A stretch of DNA of 64,000 nt from Limnoperna fortunei (lineage: Eukaryota; Mollusca; Bivalvia; Mytilida; Modiolidae), in the NCBI GenBank assembly GCA_944474755.1, contig OX104115.1:32499080-32563079 (forward strand), given 5' to 3'. Positions 35,556 through 49,300 of this stretch are shown here, in pieces (position 1 is the stretch's first letter; each line of letters opens with the position of its first letter). The notes beneath the pieces are model-generated. The model was not told the origin of the DNA and ran no database searches. It worked only from the letters and a program-made list of their open reading frames with translations. The position numbers and the translations under genes were made by a program.

Positions 35556-36062
35556 GAAAGCATATTAATTGTTAGAGATATCATGTGATCTGTAAAACTT
35601 TAGTTATTATGTTATGCATGTAAACATTGAATATTTATTCATTCTCTAGATTATCATAAAATTTTCACAGAGCGGCATCAGTGGAACTTGGACGCTGATG
35701 CTTAAATTGTAACAAGTGTATATGAAATAAAGGATAAGTTGTTACAAAAAAACATTTAGAAGACAGCTGTTCAAACATATAAACAAATTTGGAAAATTAC
35801 GCGATTAAAAAAGTTCCAACTAGTATAGGTATCTATAATATACATGAGCAAAAGTACAGTTAAAATCTTTAAGTAAAAGTAACACATTACACTTATTAAC
35901 ACTAAGTCAATAAACAAATATTGTGTTAAAATAGTCAAGACAGTGCCTTCGTTACAGCGTACGTAAAATGAACACACCAACGCTCGGGAATTTGAAGAGC
36001 ACATACATTTTAATTTTTAATTAGAAATGAACACAAATATCTAAGAAAAGGTTTAAAAACAA
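35556..36062. other. Spacer downstream of hexosaminidase copy A
   Basis: No exon seen. A minus-strand ATTAAA (36008-36013) lies 50 nt after the stop of copy A and could serve as a poly(A) signal. An AAATAAAGG near 35727 on the plus strand may belong to the LINE tail. Confidence 0.4.
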
Positions 36063-36201
36063 TTATTGATACAAAATATAATAAACAAAGGCTAACAGAA
36101 GACCAACTGTCATGGCCGATTTTGAATACGTGTTGAGATTAGATGATGACGTTATCAGAGACAATGATACAACTCTACTTGTTCTTAATCCATCTGCAGA
36201 T
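36063..36201 (-). CDS. Hexosaminidase A, last exon with hydrophobic tail
   Basis: Acceptor CTCCTGTTCATTTCAG. It encodes [13 protein letters not shown] and the terminal hydrophobic stretch, then TAA at 36063-36065. The phase-2 junction matches copy B. Confidence 0.82.
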
Positions 36202-39200
36202 CTGAAATGAACAGGAGAAAAAGAAGTGTATAATTGATTATTAAATTTATTGAGAGCAGAAACAATACCTGGACAAGTTAACGAAATCAATGAAAACAAT
36301 GTTGCACAACATATACCAATGAAATAATTCAAAAGGCCCGGTATGCAATATCAACCAGATATAAGTGTAAAACAATTTGTAGTAACTGATACAACTAAAG
36401 GACACTGTTCTATCGGTGCCTCATTTGCATCACTTAATATTAAATCTGACTGAGGCTACATGAAATTCCGTTCATGCTGGTTGAAAGTGTTTTGTTTCCT
36501 ATAGTATGTTAATTATGTTAAGATAGATTAACATAGATAAATAAATAATAAAACTCTAACCTCGTGCGCAAATATACTTTACTACCAGTTATAGTTATCG
36601 TCCCAGATTTCCAGTTTTGATCGCTATCTGTTCGATATTCAACCTTCAGTCCGGGAAATGCATTATTTGTTTTGACTATATCGCCATCTATCCTGTGAAA
36701 AAATTTAATCTCAAATTACCACTCTTGTAAATTTAAGTGCAACTTTCATTAAAAAACCATCAGATATTTTCAGCGACAGCAATATGATACTGTCTAATGT
36801 AATTGTTTTTTCTTCTATAGATGTAATTTTCTTGTGCGACTTGTACAATGGGAAACGAAGAGATACGAAAAAAAGATGTGACGTCACTCCCACGGAATGA
36901 TAACGTTGCAAAATAATATCCGCGTGTGAACAGATTACTAATTTTATGCATTTACAATTTTGTTTATTGTGTTTTGAATTGAAAAAACCTTTCTATTCTA
37001 TATGTAGATTCTTTTTTAATGTAAGCCCTCCTTATAATTGTATAGGTTGGAAGTACATCTTGCATTTAAGTCCATGTTTAGACGATACCTGTTTTCTGCA
37101 CAACCAAATTAGGCGATGCAAATTACATTTTGTTCATCAAAAGAGAAATCAGTTTTACAAATCGTGAGAATTGTATACAGCTTGTTATTATAATAACTAG
37201 ATTATATAAAGCGATATACAATTCTCACTCACTGTGAAACCTTTAAATATCGCCGATGTTAATTAGAAATATTATTTAAGGGGAAAATACACAGCTTTAT
37301 CTGTCTGAAAATAATGCAAAGCCGAATACAATAACTGGAAGCATACCATGTTTAAATACATGTAGCGATTTGACTTTGAATGACTATTTTCAAGTAAAAC
37401 GTGAATAACCTCAAAGTTTAACAACTCGCACTTTAATATCATAGTACATACTTAGCACCAGGGACCGGAATTCTGTATTTAATTCCCATTTCATCTAGAT
37501 ACTTTAATTCTCTATAACCAAGACGATTGGCGAACAATTTCCAATCCCGATTTATTTCTACATTCCTAAGGATTTTGTCTGCCACATCTTCCCATGACGC
37601 CTTGTGCCATGCACGTTCAGCAACCGCTAACAATCTAGGAAAAAACATTTCTTGAAGCTGATCCTTCGTTCTTATTGTTTCTGTCCATACCAAACCCATC
37701 ATTCCTTTAAAAGAGATTCTCAATTTCGAAATTTGCATCGTGTATCGCGAAATTAACAATTAAGAATGTTCGTGGTTTAGTTTTTTTTTGTTATCACAGT
37801 TTGTGTGTACTGTAAGTCAAAAGCACGTTGATTGAAAAAAAGGGCAATACTGAAAGTTGGTATTTGCCCTTAACAATAAAAGCATTATGCGATTGAAAAG
37901 AAAAAGAAAAAAAACCAAATGGTGTTGTTCATCACTGCTTATAATATGCCTTAAGGAAACGGAATGAAAATTGTTCAACGATCGGGACGTACTAAGTGTA
38001 GTTGTTTATCAACCTTTACAAGCATAATGTCACCATATAAATAATACCAGTTACCCGGTATTTGTTCATGGTCAGTAGTTAAGTCTTGTCACATCAAACA
38101 GCGAATGGGAATGTCAACTGTAATTTGTTGTTTTGTTTCCATTAAATAATAAGTCAACGTTGTAATATATGCAAATTATACCAATAATATTTTCTGGCTT
38201 GTTAAGTTCATAGCAGATATCTCCACCACATATTTCTTCGTGTGTTAACGGGCTGCCATTACCCTTTACGTCTGCATTAGCATAAATATTTCCTGGAATA
38301 AACCCGAAACTTTTCCGAGTATCTGTAAATCTCGTAGCCCAATAGTATCCTCTCTCGGCAGGATCAGGTTCATAAGGGTGGTCGAAATACAGGTGAGTAG
38401 CAAACGCAAGTATTACCTGTAAATAAATCAAATATTAGAAATGTAATTATTTTCACTCGTTCTCGGACATTAAAAGTTGTAATGTTATTGACTGAAGGAC
38501 TTCCAAAACCGTTGTGTCAGACTATGAACAGTCACGAGACTGAACACACATATTTACATGTAAATACAACCGTTAATTCATAAAATAGTCATTTTATTTC
38601 TAAAACAACAGTATTATATTTTAATATTTAGAAAGTTATTCGAAACATGCCTTCCCGTGACTTCATATTTTTATATAATTTTCTATATTGTATATGGTCA
38701 TTTGGCACTATTTATGAATTATAAGCACAAAAAGCTCAAAACAAATTAGCCTGTGTACATAAGAATAATCATGGAATAACTATTGGTATTTTTGTAATAA
38801 CATTCTGTGATAAAATAAAACCAACTGATGAATTTCAACTGTTTATTATATTCAAAGTTTTATTTATTGTATACAATTTAATGCTAACAATTGTGTGCAA
38901 AGTTTAATACGTATCACAGCATTAAATGGTCTTTTGGTTTTAGAAAATAAGAATTTTGCATCTCTTAAATAATAATTCAGAATAGAGGCCATGAGTTTAG
39001 TCAGGTTATCTTGAAATTAACAATTTATGAACTTAAAACCTCGCCAGGTTCCCTGGAAACAGGCTAGAAAACGTTCCTGTCAAAGGAAAAATGTTTTGAA
39101 CCTCAAACTAGCAACTAGCAATTTGCTCAATCGATTCGATATAATTAATCTTCGTCAAAATCTTTTCAGCATTTTACATCATTTAAAATTTATCGCAGAA

Positions 39201-40246
39201 AAGTTAAATGTGTCAATATGACGGAAGAACGACCGACGTTATGATAATTGCCAGTCTTAATATATATTAGCTGATGCATAATACATATTCATTACGGTTC
39301 AACACTTTTTTTTTCAAAGCAGTTTTTACCCTGGTGCTTGTATTGTCTTATTATTTTTTGTAGATCTATAGCTATAGTATTTCTATACTAACTTTTGGGG
39401 ATGGACGTATTTTACATGTTAAAACAGTGTCTTCACAAATCAGGCATAAATCGGCAAATAAAATTATGTCGCAATGCTAAGACCAATTTGTCTACATAAT
39501 TGAGTCCCATTACTTGAAATATAGCAAAATAAAAAATTCTAACTTTTCATTATTTTATATAAAAAATTCAAAAATGATAACATATTTTTACATGATTAAA
39601 ACATGACAAATTTCTGTTCACCTTTGACAATACTGTTTATAGCCATTACGATACCGTGAATTTATAGCATTTGACAATAAATGGGTAAGTTTGGGTGTAC
39701 ACTATACACTTTATTAAGAAAAGTTTCACTCGAAATTTTTTATGGGAAGTCCAATATTCCAACTTCTACACTAAATTTTTCTGTTGAAAAGGGGACCTAG
39801 TGATCAAGTGGGTACGGTAACATAAAGAAATATCGATCATTATATTCATGAGATAAAACCACGTGACCAGGGCATGAATATTCATTGCGTCATGACGTCG
39901 TTTGAATACGCCGTTTTGACGTTCAGTTAAACATATTTTAGACACAAGTTTCACAACTTAGTACTGTCTTTTCCAGAAACATACATATATACACACAATG
40001 ATTGACATCATACATTATAGAATTACAACAATATATATTTTGTATATGAAGACGTGAATTTTGAAAAGATAATAATATTATTACAAATAGAATTATAAAA
40101 CAAGAAAAATACTAAAGAGATGATTCAATGGATTTCGTGTGCAGGAAATGAACGAATCGAACAGACCTTTGTATATGATGTTTTACGAATACACCGTAAA
40201 GCATTGACGTGAATATGTCTGTGTTAATTATCAATATAACAAAAGG

Positions 40247-40344
<98 letters not shown>

Positions 40345-43300
40345 CATATAATGTAAGTATATTTACTTTATTATTTAGTAGTTATTTATTTGAAATCCAT
40401 TGAGTCGTGACTCATCATCAATGATCATACGAAGCGTTGTACAACCAAACACTATTTCTTTAAAATACATACGACTTATTTTTGACATTTACTTTTAGAC
40501 ACTACTGTTGTTGTCGAAAAGTGAACCGTTCAGTATCTTTAATAAATTTCTGAACTGACAAAAATATTGCACAGTTTTTATCAATAGTTGTAGCTTCATT
40601 TCCGTATAATAACAGTTTAACATTAATCGGAGCAACTTCCATAGTTATCCGTTTTATTTCATTATACATACGAGTTCTCTGAGTATGAAATCTATGACAA
40701 TGTAGTAAATAGTGTTCAGCATTCTCATTATAGAAACCACATATACATTCTGAATTTGGTACTAAATTTGCTTTATTTAAGTCAGCATTAAGTGCACTGC
40801 AGTTATTGCGCAATCTCGCATGTAATACATTAAATAATCTATCACCGTGAGCAAAATATATTGGAGGTTTTTTGCATCTTAAATATAAATGTTGTAATTT
40901 TGATTTAAAGGAAGTAAACGTAGGAAGTTCTCTGATTTTTAAGTCCAATGCGTTCCATAATTTAATCGACGATGGAAAAAAAGACTCTTGATAAATTGAT
41001 AAGCGATTAAATGGTATACTAATATTCAATTTACTTCGCAGGTTGTAATTACTTGTTTCAAATGTAGCAGGTGGGACTAAATCATAGAGATAATCAGGAG
41101 CCTGGTTATGAACAATTTTATAAAAAAGCAATATTTTTTTAAATTCCCTTCTTACACTTAATTTTTCCCATCCCGTTTCATTATAAATAGATGTAATACT
41201 AGCGTAGCATGGTAAACCTGTTATTATACGTGCAGCCTCAATTTGAATTCTTTTTAGTCTTTCTGAATTAACCTGCCCACAGTTGTCCCAAACTTCAGAT
41301 GCATATTCTAAGATCGGTCTAATGAAAGTGAAATATATTTTTTCAAGATATTCCCTTTTTAGTTGAAATTTTAGTTTTCGTAAGATGCTTTCTGTACCAG
41401 ATTATCGATATGTTTAGTCCATTTGCAATCACTACTAAAAGTAACACCTAAATGTTTATGTGTGGCAACAGGGGGTAAAGACGTTGTTCCAAAGTCAAAA
41501 GAAAAATTTAACTGTGCATTTCTCGTACTAAAAAGCATGATATCAGTTTTGTTAGGGTTAAACTTGATTAACCATTTATTAGACCACTGATCTAGATACT
41601 CGAGATCTTTAGTAATCATAATATTAAGGCTTTGATGGTCAGTTGCAATATGACCAATAGAGGTGTCATCAGCAAAAAGTCTTCAAAGTCCAACCATTCC
41701 ATCTGCAATATCATTTATAAAAATCAAAAATAAAAGAGGTCCCAGTACTGACCCTTGAGGCACACCGGCTTTCAATATATCAACACTTGATATAGAATCT
41801 TTTAATACTACTTTCTGAGTACGTTTAGAAAGATAACTTTTTAGCCAGCATAGTAAATTTCCTGTAATACCATAGTTTTCTAATTTGAAAATAAGTGCTT
41901 TAACCCAAACCGTATCAAAAGCTTTACTAATATCAGCAAAGGTGATACTAGTAACTTGTTTATTGTTCAGTGCTAATAATATTTGGTTATACAATTCAAT
42001 TATTTGATGTATTGTTGAGTAACCAGGAAGGAAGCCAGACTGAAACTTGTATATCAGTTTGTTATTATGTAAATGATTAAAAATATTTTTATAAACTATT
42101 TTTTCTAAAAGTTTACCGACACAAGATAACAAGGAGACGGGTCTATAATTTGATGGCAATGACTTGTCACCTGATTTGAATATGGGAGTAACATGAGCAA
42201 TTTTCCACTGGTCGGGAAAAGTATTCTCTTTTAAAGATTTTTTTAAAAGCAAACATAATGGCTTAGAGATTTCATTGCTTACAGCAAGTAGCATTCTGTT
42301 TCTTATTATATCTGGACCCACAGCTTTATTTACACAAAGTGTAGACAGCATATCTAGGACATCCTGTTCACTGATATCTATTTTTGAGATGGGATTCAAA
42401 CACCTATTTTCGAACGCAGGCAATTCTTTTTGATCTACATCTATGTTGGAGATTGAACAAAAGTATCTATTTAAAATTTCTGATTTTTCAACAGCATTAT
42501 ACGATAAATTGAGATTATTACTGGGATCTTTTAATGGAGGAATATCGTGAACGGGTCGTTCATTTTTAATTAACATATTAATGGTCTTCCAATATAATTT
42601 GCTATTATTTACTTTTAATTCATCTAAATTTTCATTAATGCTGGCAAAGAACCTTTTTTTGCCTGCTTTTTTAAATTATTAACAGTATTTCGTTGTTGTT
42701 TAAACTTTCTTTCTGTAGTTGGAGTTTTAAAACGAAGAAATATCTTCCGATATCTGTCGCGTTTACGAACTTCACGTCGCAAATTTGAATCAAACCAAAC
42801 TTTATCATCACATCTAATAAGTACCTCCCTGGTAGGTATACATTGTGAAGCACAATGTAGAAAAGTATCAGTAAAGTTTGTACAGGCATTATGAATATTA
42901 TCCGCATTAGTAATTAAAGTTTCCCAGTTAGCTTCACTTATTTTTTGTTTCATAAGATTGTAGTCTCCTTTTTTATAATCCCAAATTTTACGTTATATAC
43001 GTTTTGTTATTAATGCAAGCACATTCTCTTGTTATGTATGTTCCGTCGTGATCGCTGAACTCTTTGTCAATAGGTATTGTGTCAGCGTCAACAACGTTAA
43101 TAGTATTTCCTGCCCGTGTATCAAAATGTGTAGGTTTACTTATAATGTTAGCTAAGCCGTTAATTAAAACAATATCGCCAACATTTTGCGGTAGTTCTGA
43201 CATAAAGTTTTTATTGAGATCACCTAAACAGATTATATTGTTATTTTGACGTTGACGTTAACGTTGGGATAAAACAGTCAAATATCGTATTTTGACTCTT

Positions 43301-46300
43301 TCAGGAACTTGTTTGATGATTTTCTGTATAAAATTGATTATCTCATACAAAAAAAGGAGGTTGTACCGTATCCATCATGTATTTCTACTTTCACTTTTAA
43401 AATGTCTATTTCTGGATGTTGAAAACATAAGTTCTTGTTCTCCTGTTGTGTCCATGAAATCTGACATCGTAAAACATTGAAACATGAAACCGATGGTAAT
43501 GAATTCGACGTGGAAAAATTTCATAGGACCATTCTACAAATCATTTACAATACTCGTCATTTACTGTATCTGATTGACAGTAAATACAACTATCTTCTTG
43601 TATCAATAAGGAACAATTTAAAAACATAGCAAATGGTGACATTGTCGAATTATACCAAGACTGTATGTGGTTGATAATATGCATTTTCTTTCTTAAATTA
43701 ATGTGCTAATAGTGATTCACGCTCACACTGCTGCATTACCATTAACAGGGGCAAAAAAGCAAAATACAAATAATACGATCTGTAATTAATTCATACACTT
43801 GTTTATAATTCGTATGCATTTAGTTGCATACCTTGCAAGGACTGGATGATGTATTTACTGACACAATGTTCCGCGTCAATAATTATTCATAAAGAAGTTA
43901 TTGACATAAATTTATATTGCAATCTTCATGAAATTTGTCTATAATTTACTATAACCAACTATTTATCTTTTTTGTATTTATCATAAATGACGATAAGTTG
44001 AATATGACACATTACTGCGATGATATTAAGCATAAAAATCAAGTCAGATTTGTTATAATTTAAGTGAATTCTTTGACATTTCACTTTCTTGACATTTACT
44101 CAAAAGGGGCAACTCAAATCTGCTATAATTCTATTAATGCTTTAATTTATTTATATTAAGTGCTTTGATTGGAGAAAAGCGTCTGCTCAGATAATTTATA
44201 TAACGATATTTACTCTGAGTGGACTACTTGCAGAATCCAATGTAAACAAGATGGCGTCCTCCTAGCGTATCGTCAGGGAGATTGGATAATGTTTTCTCTG
44301 CCCCAATGATTTCCAATTAAATCGATTGAGATTTCAAATAAAATATAATATAAATACAATTTAGTGTTTCATTTTGTTTTTTTTTTCCTATCAATATCTA
44401 CATAACTGCGATTCCTTTGGAACTATGTTTTGCATATCCCTACGCTTTCCGGCCTAGGTACATGTACGTTTTGAGGTCTAGATGGGTTTCTGTAACTGTT
44501 TTTGCTGTTTTAAAAATCGCATCAATTATTTCACAGAATTATTAGGATGCTTTAGAAAATTATCAATGTGTAAACTCCGGCGACTCCCTCACAAACTTGA
44601 CATAAAGTCCTTTGGACTTTATTTAGTTTGCGAGTGAGTCGCCGGAGTTTACACATTGATAATTTCCTAAAACCCATTTAATCCCATGATCACTTACTCA
44701 AGTCAATAGTCATATTTGATCGTACCTTGTAGCCTGCATTTGCCATCCTATAACTTCGGTCGCCACCACCCCACTCCCACACATTATCCCAGGTACTTGT
44801 GTAAGCATTTCTGCAAGCAAGTGAACACTTTACAAACATTAAATTAATTAAATTAATTTTAAAAAATGAAATAAGTTAAGTCCAATATGCAGTTAACAAT
44901 ATATTTAAACCATCATATTGTATCTTACATTTTACAGGCTTAAGCGAAGCAGCGTTCTTGTCAAGTCAATAAATATTGAAACGCTATAATAATATTCAAA
45001 CTCTAAATGTACATTTAAATTAACAACTTGAATGCAAGCATCTGTTTTTGTTCAGTTCCGAACCTATATTTGATTAACAAATCATTCATATTTTATTCCA
45101 TGTTCTATCTTGAAAGCAAATTGATATGTTCAACATAGTTTTCTCATGCGAACGAATGAAATTTTCTGTGTAACCTTTTAGCACACGTGTCGCACTTGCT
45201 TTAAATATGTGTGTAGTAATTATAATCATTATAATTATAATTTAATTTATCACTCTTATTATCATTATTTTTACCTGAAACGTGAAAGTCTTACCATAGA
45301 AGGTTTTCGTGCTTGGGTGCGCTCTTTCTATATGACCTATATGTTAACACGAGAATTGTACCCGCTACAAAAGGCCATGCAACTCGATATTCTTTTTGTG
45401 AGTCACAATTGCCTTTTCAAACCTATTTATTGTATATGCTCGATTAGTTTAGACATATATATATGTGCGAGATCATCTTGTTTAATTACTTTTAAAATGT
45501 CGGAAAACGTCCATTGTGGCAAATGTTGGACATATTAATCATAGCCTTAATCTGGTTTAATTTTAAGCATATCTCTTTATACCTTTTGTACAATTAAGCA
45601 ACGACTAAACCTACCTTCCATCTTTCACTAAGTTTTTCAAATCAAAGGGTTCCTTGCCATGCATCAGACCATCCTCCCATGCAGCAATATCAAGCCCATG
45701 GTTTCCTAATATATTTCCAACACGTCGAGCAAAATATTCTTTGAGATCGCTAACACTGTCAATGCCAACATTATTTTTAATAAACTGTAAACATTTTGGC
45801 GATTTTTCCCACGCTCCCTTCGCAACTTCATCGCCACCGAAACTTAATATTTTTAAATCCTGTATCCCAGCGTGCATGGATTTTACTTCCGCTACCAAAT
45901 GATCAATAAAGGTATACGTTGACTCAACACAAGGATTCATCGCATTATCAACAAACCATTGAACTGACATGTACTCCGATTTATCATCTGGATCATTTAA
46001 AACATACATCTCACTAACGGAACTATTTTTCCTCATTTCATACATTCTGTGGCGTTCTTTCATTGATACTATGGCTGCTCGAGCATGCCCAGGCATATCA
46101 AACTCAGGTATAACTTGAATATTATTGTCATTTGCATAGGCTAACAGTTCTTTGTAATCTTCAACCGTATAATATCCACTACCAGAAGAATTTGCTGTTG
46201 GGCCGGATCCTAACTGTGATGATATACATGTTCTTTCCTTTAAATCGTGACACCGTTTTGATCCTATCTAAAAAAGTTAGATAAAGACATTATTTCTTTT

Positions 46301-49300
46301 ACTATACCTGTTACTAAGATATTGTTTTTGCTCTAAACCATTAGACAAATTTTCCTAATATAATAAAGAAACATGCGGTACACAGATATGTCTAAAATTA
46401 AATTTGACACGTACGTGTATTAAAATAAAATGACTAAAACATGGTTAAATATACGATAGATTTTTTGTTTATTTGAGTGAGGAGTTACACACTTTCAGCA
46501 ATTTTTAAGCTACATCGTGACGTCCATGTTGTATTATTGAGTGGGTGAAAACCCCTGACCTTTGGATGGAAAACTGTCAATCCTTGTCCAATTATAATTT
46601 TGCCCGCAGTAAGGCTCGAACCTGCAACCTCAGTGTAAACAGGCACGTGATCAATAGACGATCTTTAGCATCTGGCTATCGATGCCTCTTTGACATGGCT
46701 TAACAATTTTAATGCAACCCATGTATAATTTTTAAAAACATACCGACATTGACGAAAATAAACAAATCAGACTCGCAAAAGCCTGTACACTCTTACATGT
46801 ACTGGACAAATTCATTTGATGTTCTGCTAGACTACTGACTTCTAGTCAACATCGGTGTTAAGTCACAATTAAAACCGGAGACTAGTGAGACACGCATGAA
46901 TATCCCTCACCTTGTAAGAGATACATTATAAAAATCAACGAAAAAGATTTTTGGTGTCTCGTGGCTTTTTCCGAACAGGCTTTAACAGTTCGGTAATTAG
47001 TATGGAAGATCAAAATGATATATGTCTTACTATTTATATGCAATGTTTAAAACCGGTGGCGAAATATTTAAAAACAAGAGAAGAAATACAATAAGGTGTT
47101 AAAACAGAAACTAAAATGTTGTTAACTTGTTCTCGTCCTAAATATAGCTGAAATACTGCTCTTTGTACTTAAACAAACATTCAATCAATACGTGTTTGAT
47201 ATAAATGACATTTATGTCGTATGTATGCATTGTCATGTTGGTCTTTTGTATGCTCTTGCATTTTATTATAGCAGCATGATTGTATTAACACCGTTAAAAA
47301 GGTATATTCTAATATGACGTTTTGAGACCAAAATCATGATACAGAAATGATTTACGTATGAGCAACACGCGACGAGCAGGGCGTGTCTTGAAGGGCTGTT
47401 CCAGTTACAAAATCATAACTCCTACCGGAAAACTATGACGTATTAGTCTTATAAATAGCGACACTCGCTTTAATTAAACGTTGCAATATATTGTGTGTTA
47501 CATTGGCGAAACAGCCAGTTGAGGCGAAAATATAGGTGCGTTAATATAGTAAATGTACCGTAATTGTCATAATAATAGAGAAATAATTTACAGAGGTCGT
47601 GGTTTATTATTGTTTTACAACGGAATAGCAATTTATGTTATTTTATTCCGATTGACATAAATGGACATTCGATTGTAAAACAGTGATATACCACAGCTTC
47701 CGTGGAGTATTTTTTAAATATTCAACACCATACGTCATTGTCTAATTGTTTACGTTTATATACTGTGACGTACACTGTAATACATCTTACAAATTCATAC
47801 TTGATATCAGCTAAAAATACATTATTTGATGAGGATTAAATAACTATGTTAATAATACATTACATAACTGCTTAATTATATGATTTCATTTGCTTTTCAC
47901 ACAAACAAATTGTTTTGCTACCTTCGTGAGTTCTTCAATCCCTGGTATTTGCAGCCTCCATCCTTCATCCTCCGATAGATGAAATAAGAATCTATTCAAT
48001 TTATACGTTGCCATGACGTCAAATATAGCTTTGATCTCATCTTTTGTGTGGAAGTTTCTACCAACATCCAGAAACAATCCCCTATAATTAAATCTAGGTT
48101 CGTCTTCAATATGAGTTTCATAAATTTTGAATTTTTTTTCCGCGATGTTAATGTTGAGCCGTTTTAACGTCTGAAATGCATAGAAAAAACCAGGTCTTTC
48201 ATTTGCAACGATGCTGATTACTTCTGTAGATGCAGATACATCAAGCCGATATGCCTCTGATTTTGAACCATTTTGAAGTACACTAACATCTCCTTTCGAC
48301 AATCGGATTACTTTGGATGTTTCATTTTTGGAACTGATGGAAATGTTATACATTTCTAGAAAACAAAATTTATAATGATACAACAACATACAAAATATCA
48401 TAGCCACTCTTTCATTAATTTTCTGACATTCTTAAAAAAAGATGCACTGAGATCAACTAAGTAACAGCTTACTGATGATAAATTGATTTTTGTTTGCTTG
48501 AATGTTGATTAACGCCACTTTCGGCAATTTTTCAGCTATATAAAGGCATGCAGTTTTTATTGGTTGGAGGAAGCCGAAGTACCCAGAGAAAACCCCCGAC
48601 CTTGTCTAATAAAATGGTGACTGCATGATAAATAACTCTTATTTGAGTAACTCGGTGGCTTTTTTTAAGATAATGCAGGAACATCTTACTCTAAAATAGC
48701 ATCATAACTTTTATCAACGTGTTGTCTGCAATTTTTGTTGTGTTGTCTTTGTAAAGTTATTTAGAATAAAAATTGAGTAACAACGTCTTATGTATTTCTT
48801 ACCAGATAGTGTTTTAACTTCCTTCATCAAGTTGTCATTTTTCAGTACCACCCAACCTTCCGCATGGCTGATGGTTACAGCTTTGTCCTTGTTCATGGTC
48901 ATCTTTACTGGAGTAGGAATAACGTATGTTCCTTGGTCAACACTTCCAAAGTCATCAACATTGCTGTTTATTACGTAACGAGTTCGGGGTAAAAAGGGAT
49001 CATACTGATCCGTAGAGTAACGCTTCCATTTATTTATTTTGTCAAATGGTCCAACAAAAGCAAGGTTATCTCCTGACGTACACGCTAGCACGTTTGGTTG
49101 TGTACCTTCGCTCCAAACATACCAGTTCGGCATAGTGTCCGTGGTAGCTACTGACCAGTAGCGGGCAAAAAAGTCACATTTTACAGTATTTCCACTCCGC
49201 GGTAATAACGAAGTAAATTGTCGGTCTGGTGTTAATTTATACAAACTTCCGGACACATGTTCTATTGTCATTCTACAATCTGGTAACGGTAATGGTTTTA

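Larger units (their letters stand above)
38417..44725 (-). other. Intron of hexosaminidase A containing a LINE
   Basis: 6.3 kb, against 0.66 kb for the matching intron of copy B. The excess includes a LINE (about 40339-43250), a (TA)45 tract and a hairpin (44551-44671). The remaining 38.4-40.2 kb and 43.3-44.5 kb show nothing recognisable. Confidence 0.75.

Noticed and set aside
36063..36332. 89-codon ORF as a small membrane protein
   Set aside because: Its 3' half is the last exon of hexosaminidase A; a good acceptor lies at 36202 and the phase fits the upstream exon.
40209..40403. ORF of alternating Tyr-Ile
   Set aside because: Translation of (TA)45.
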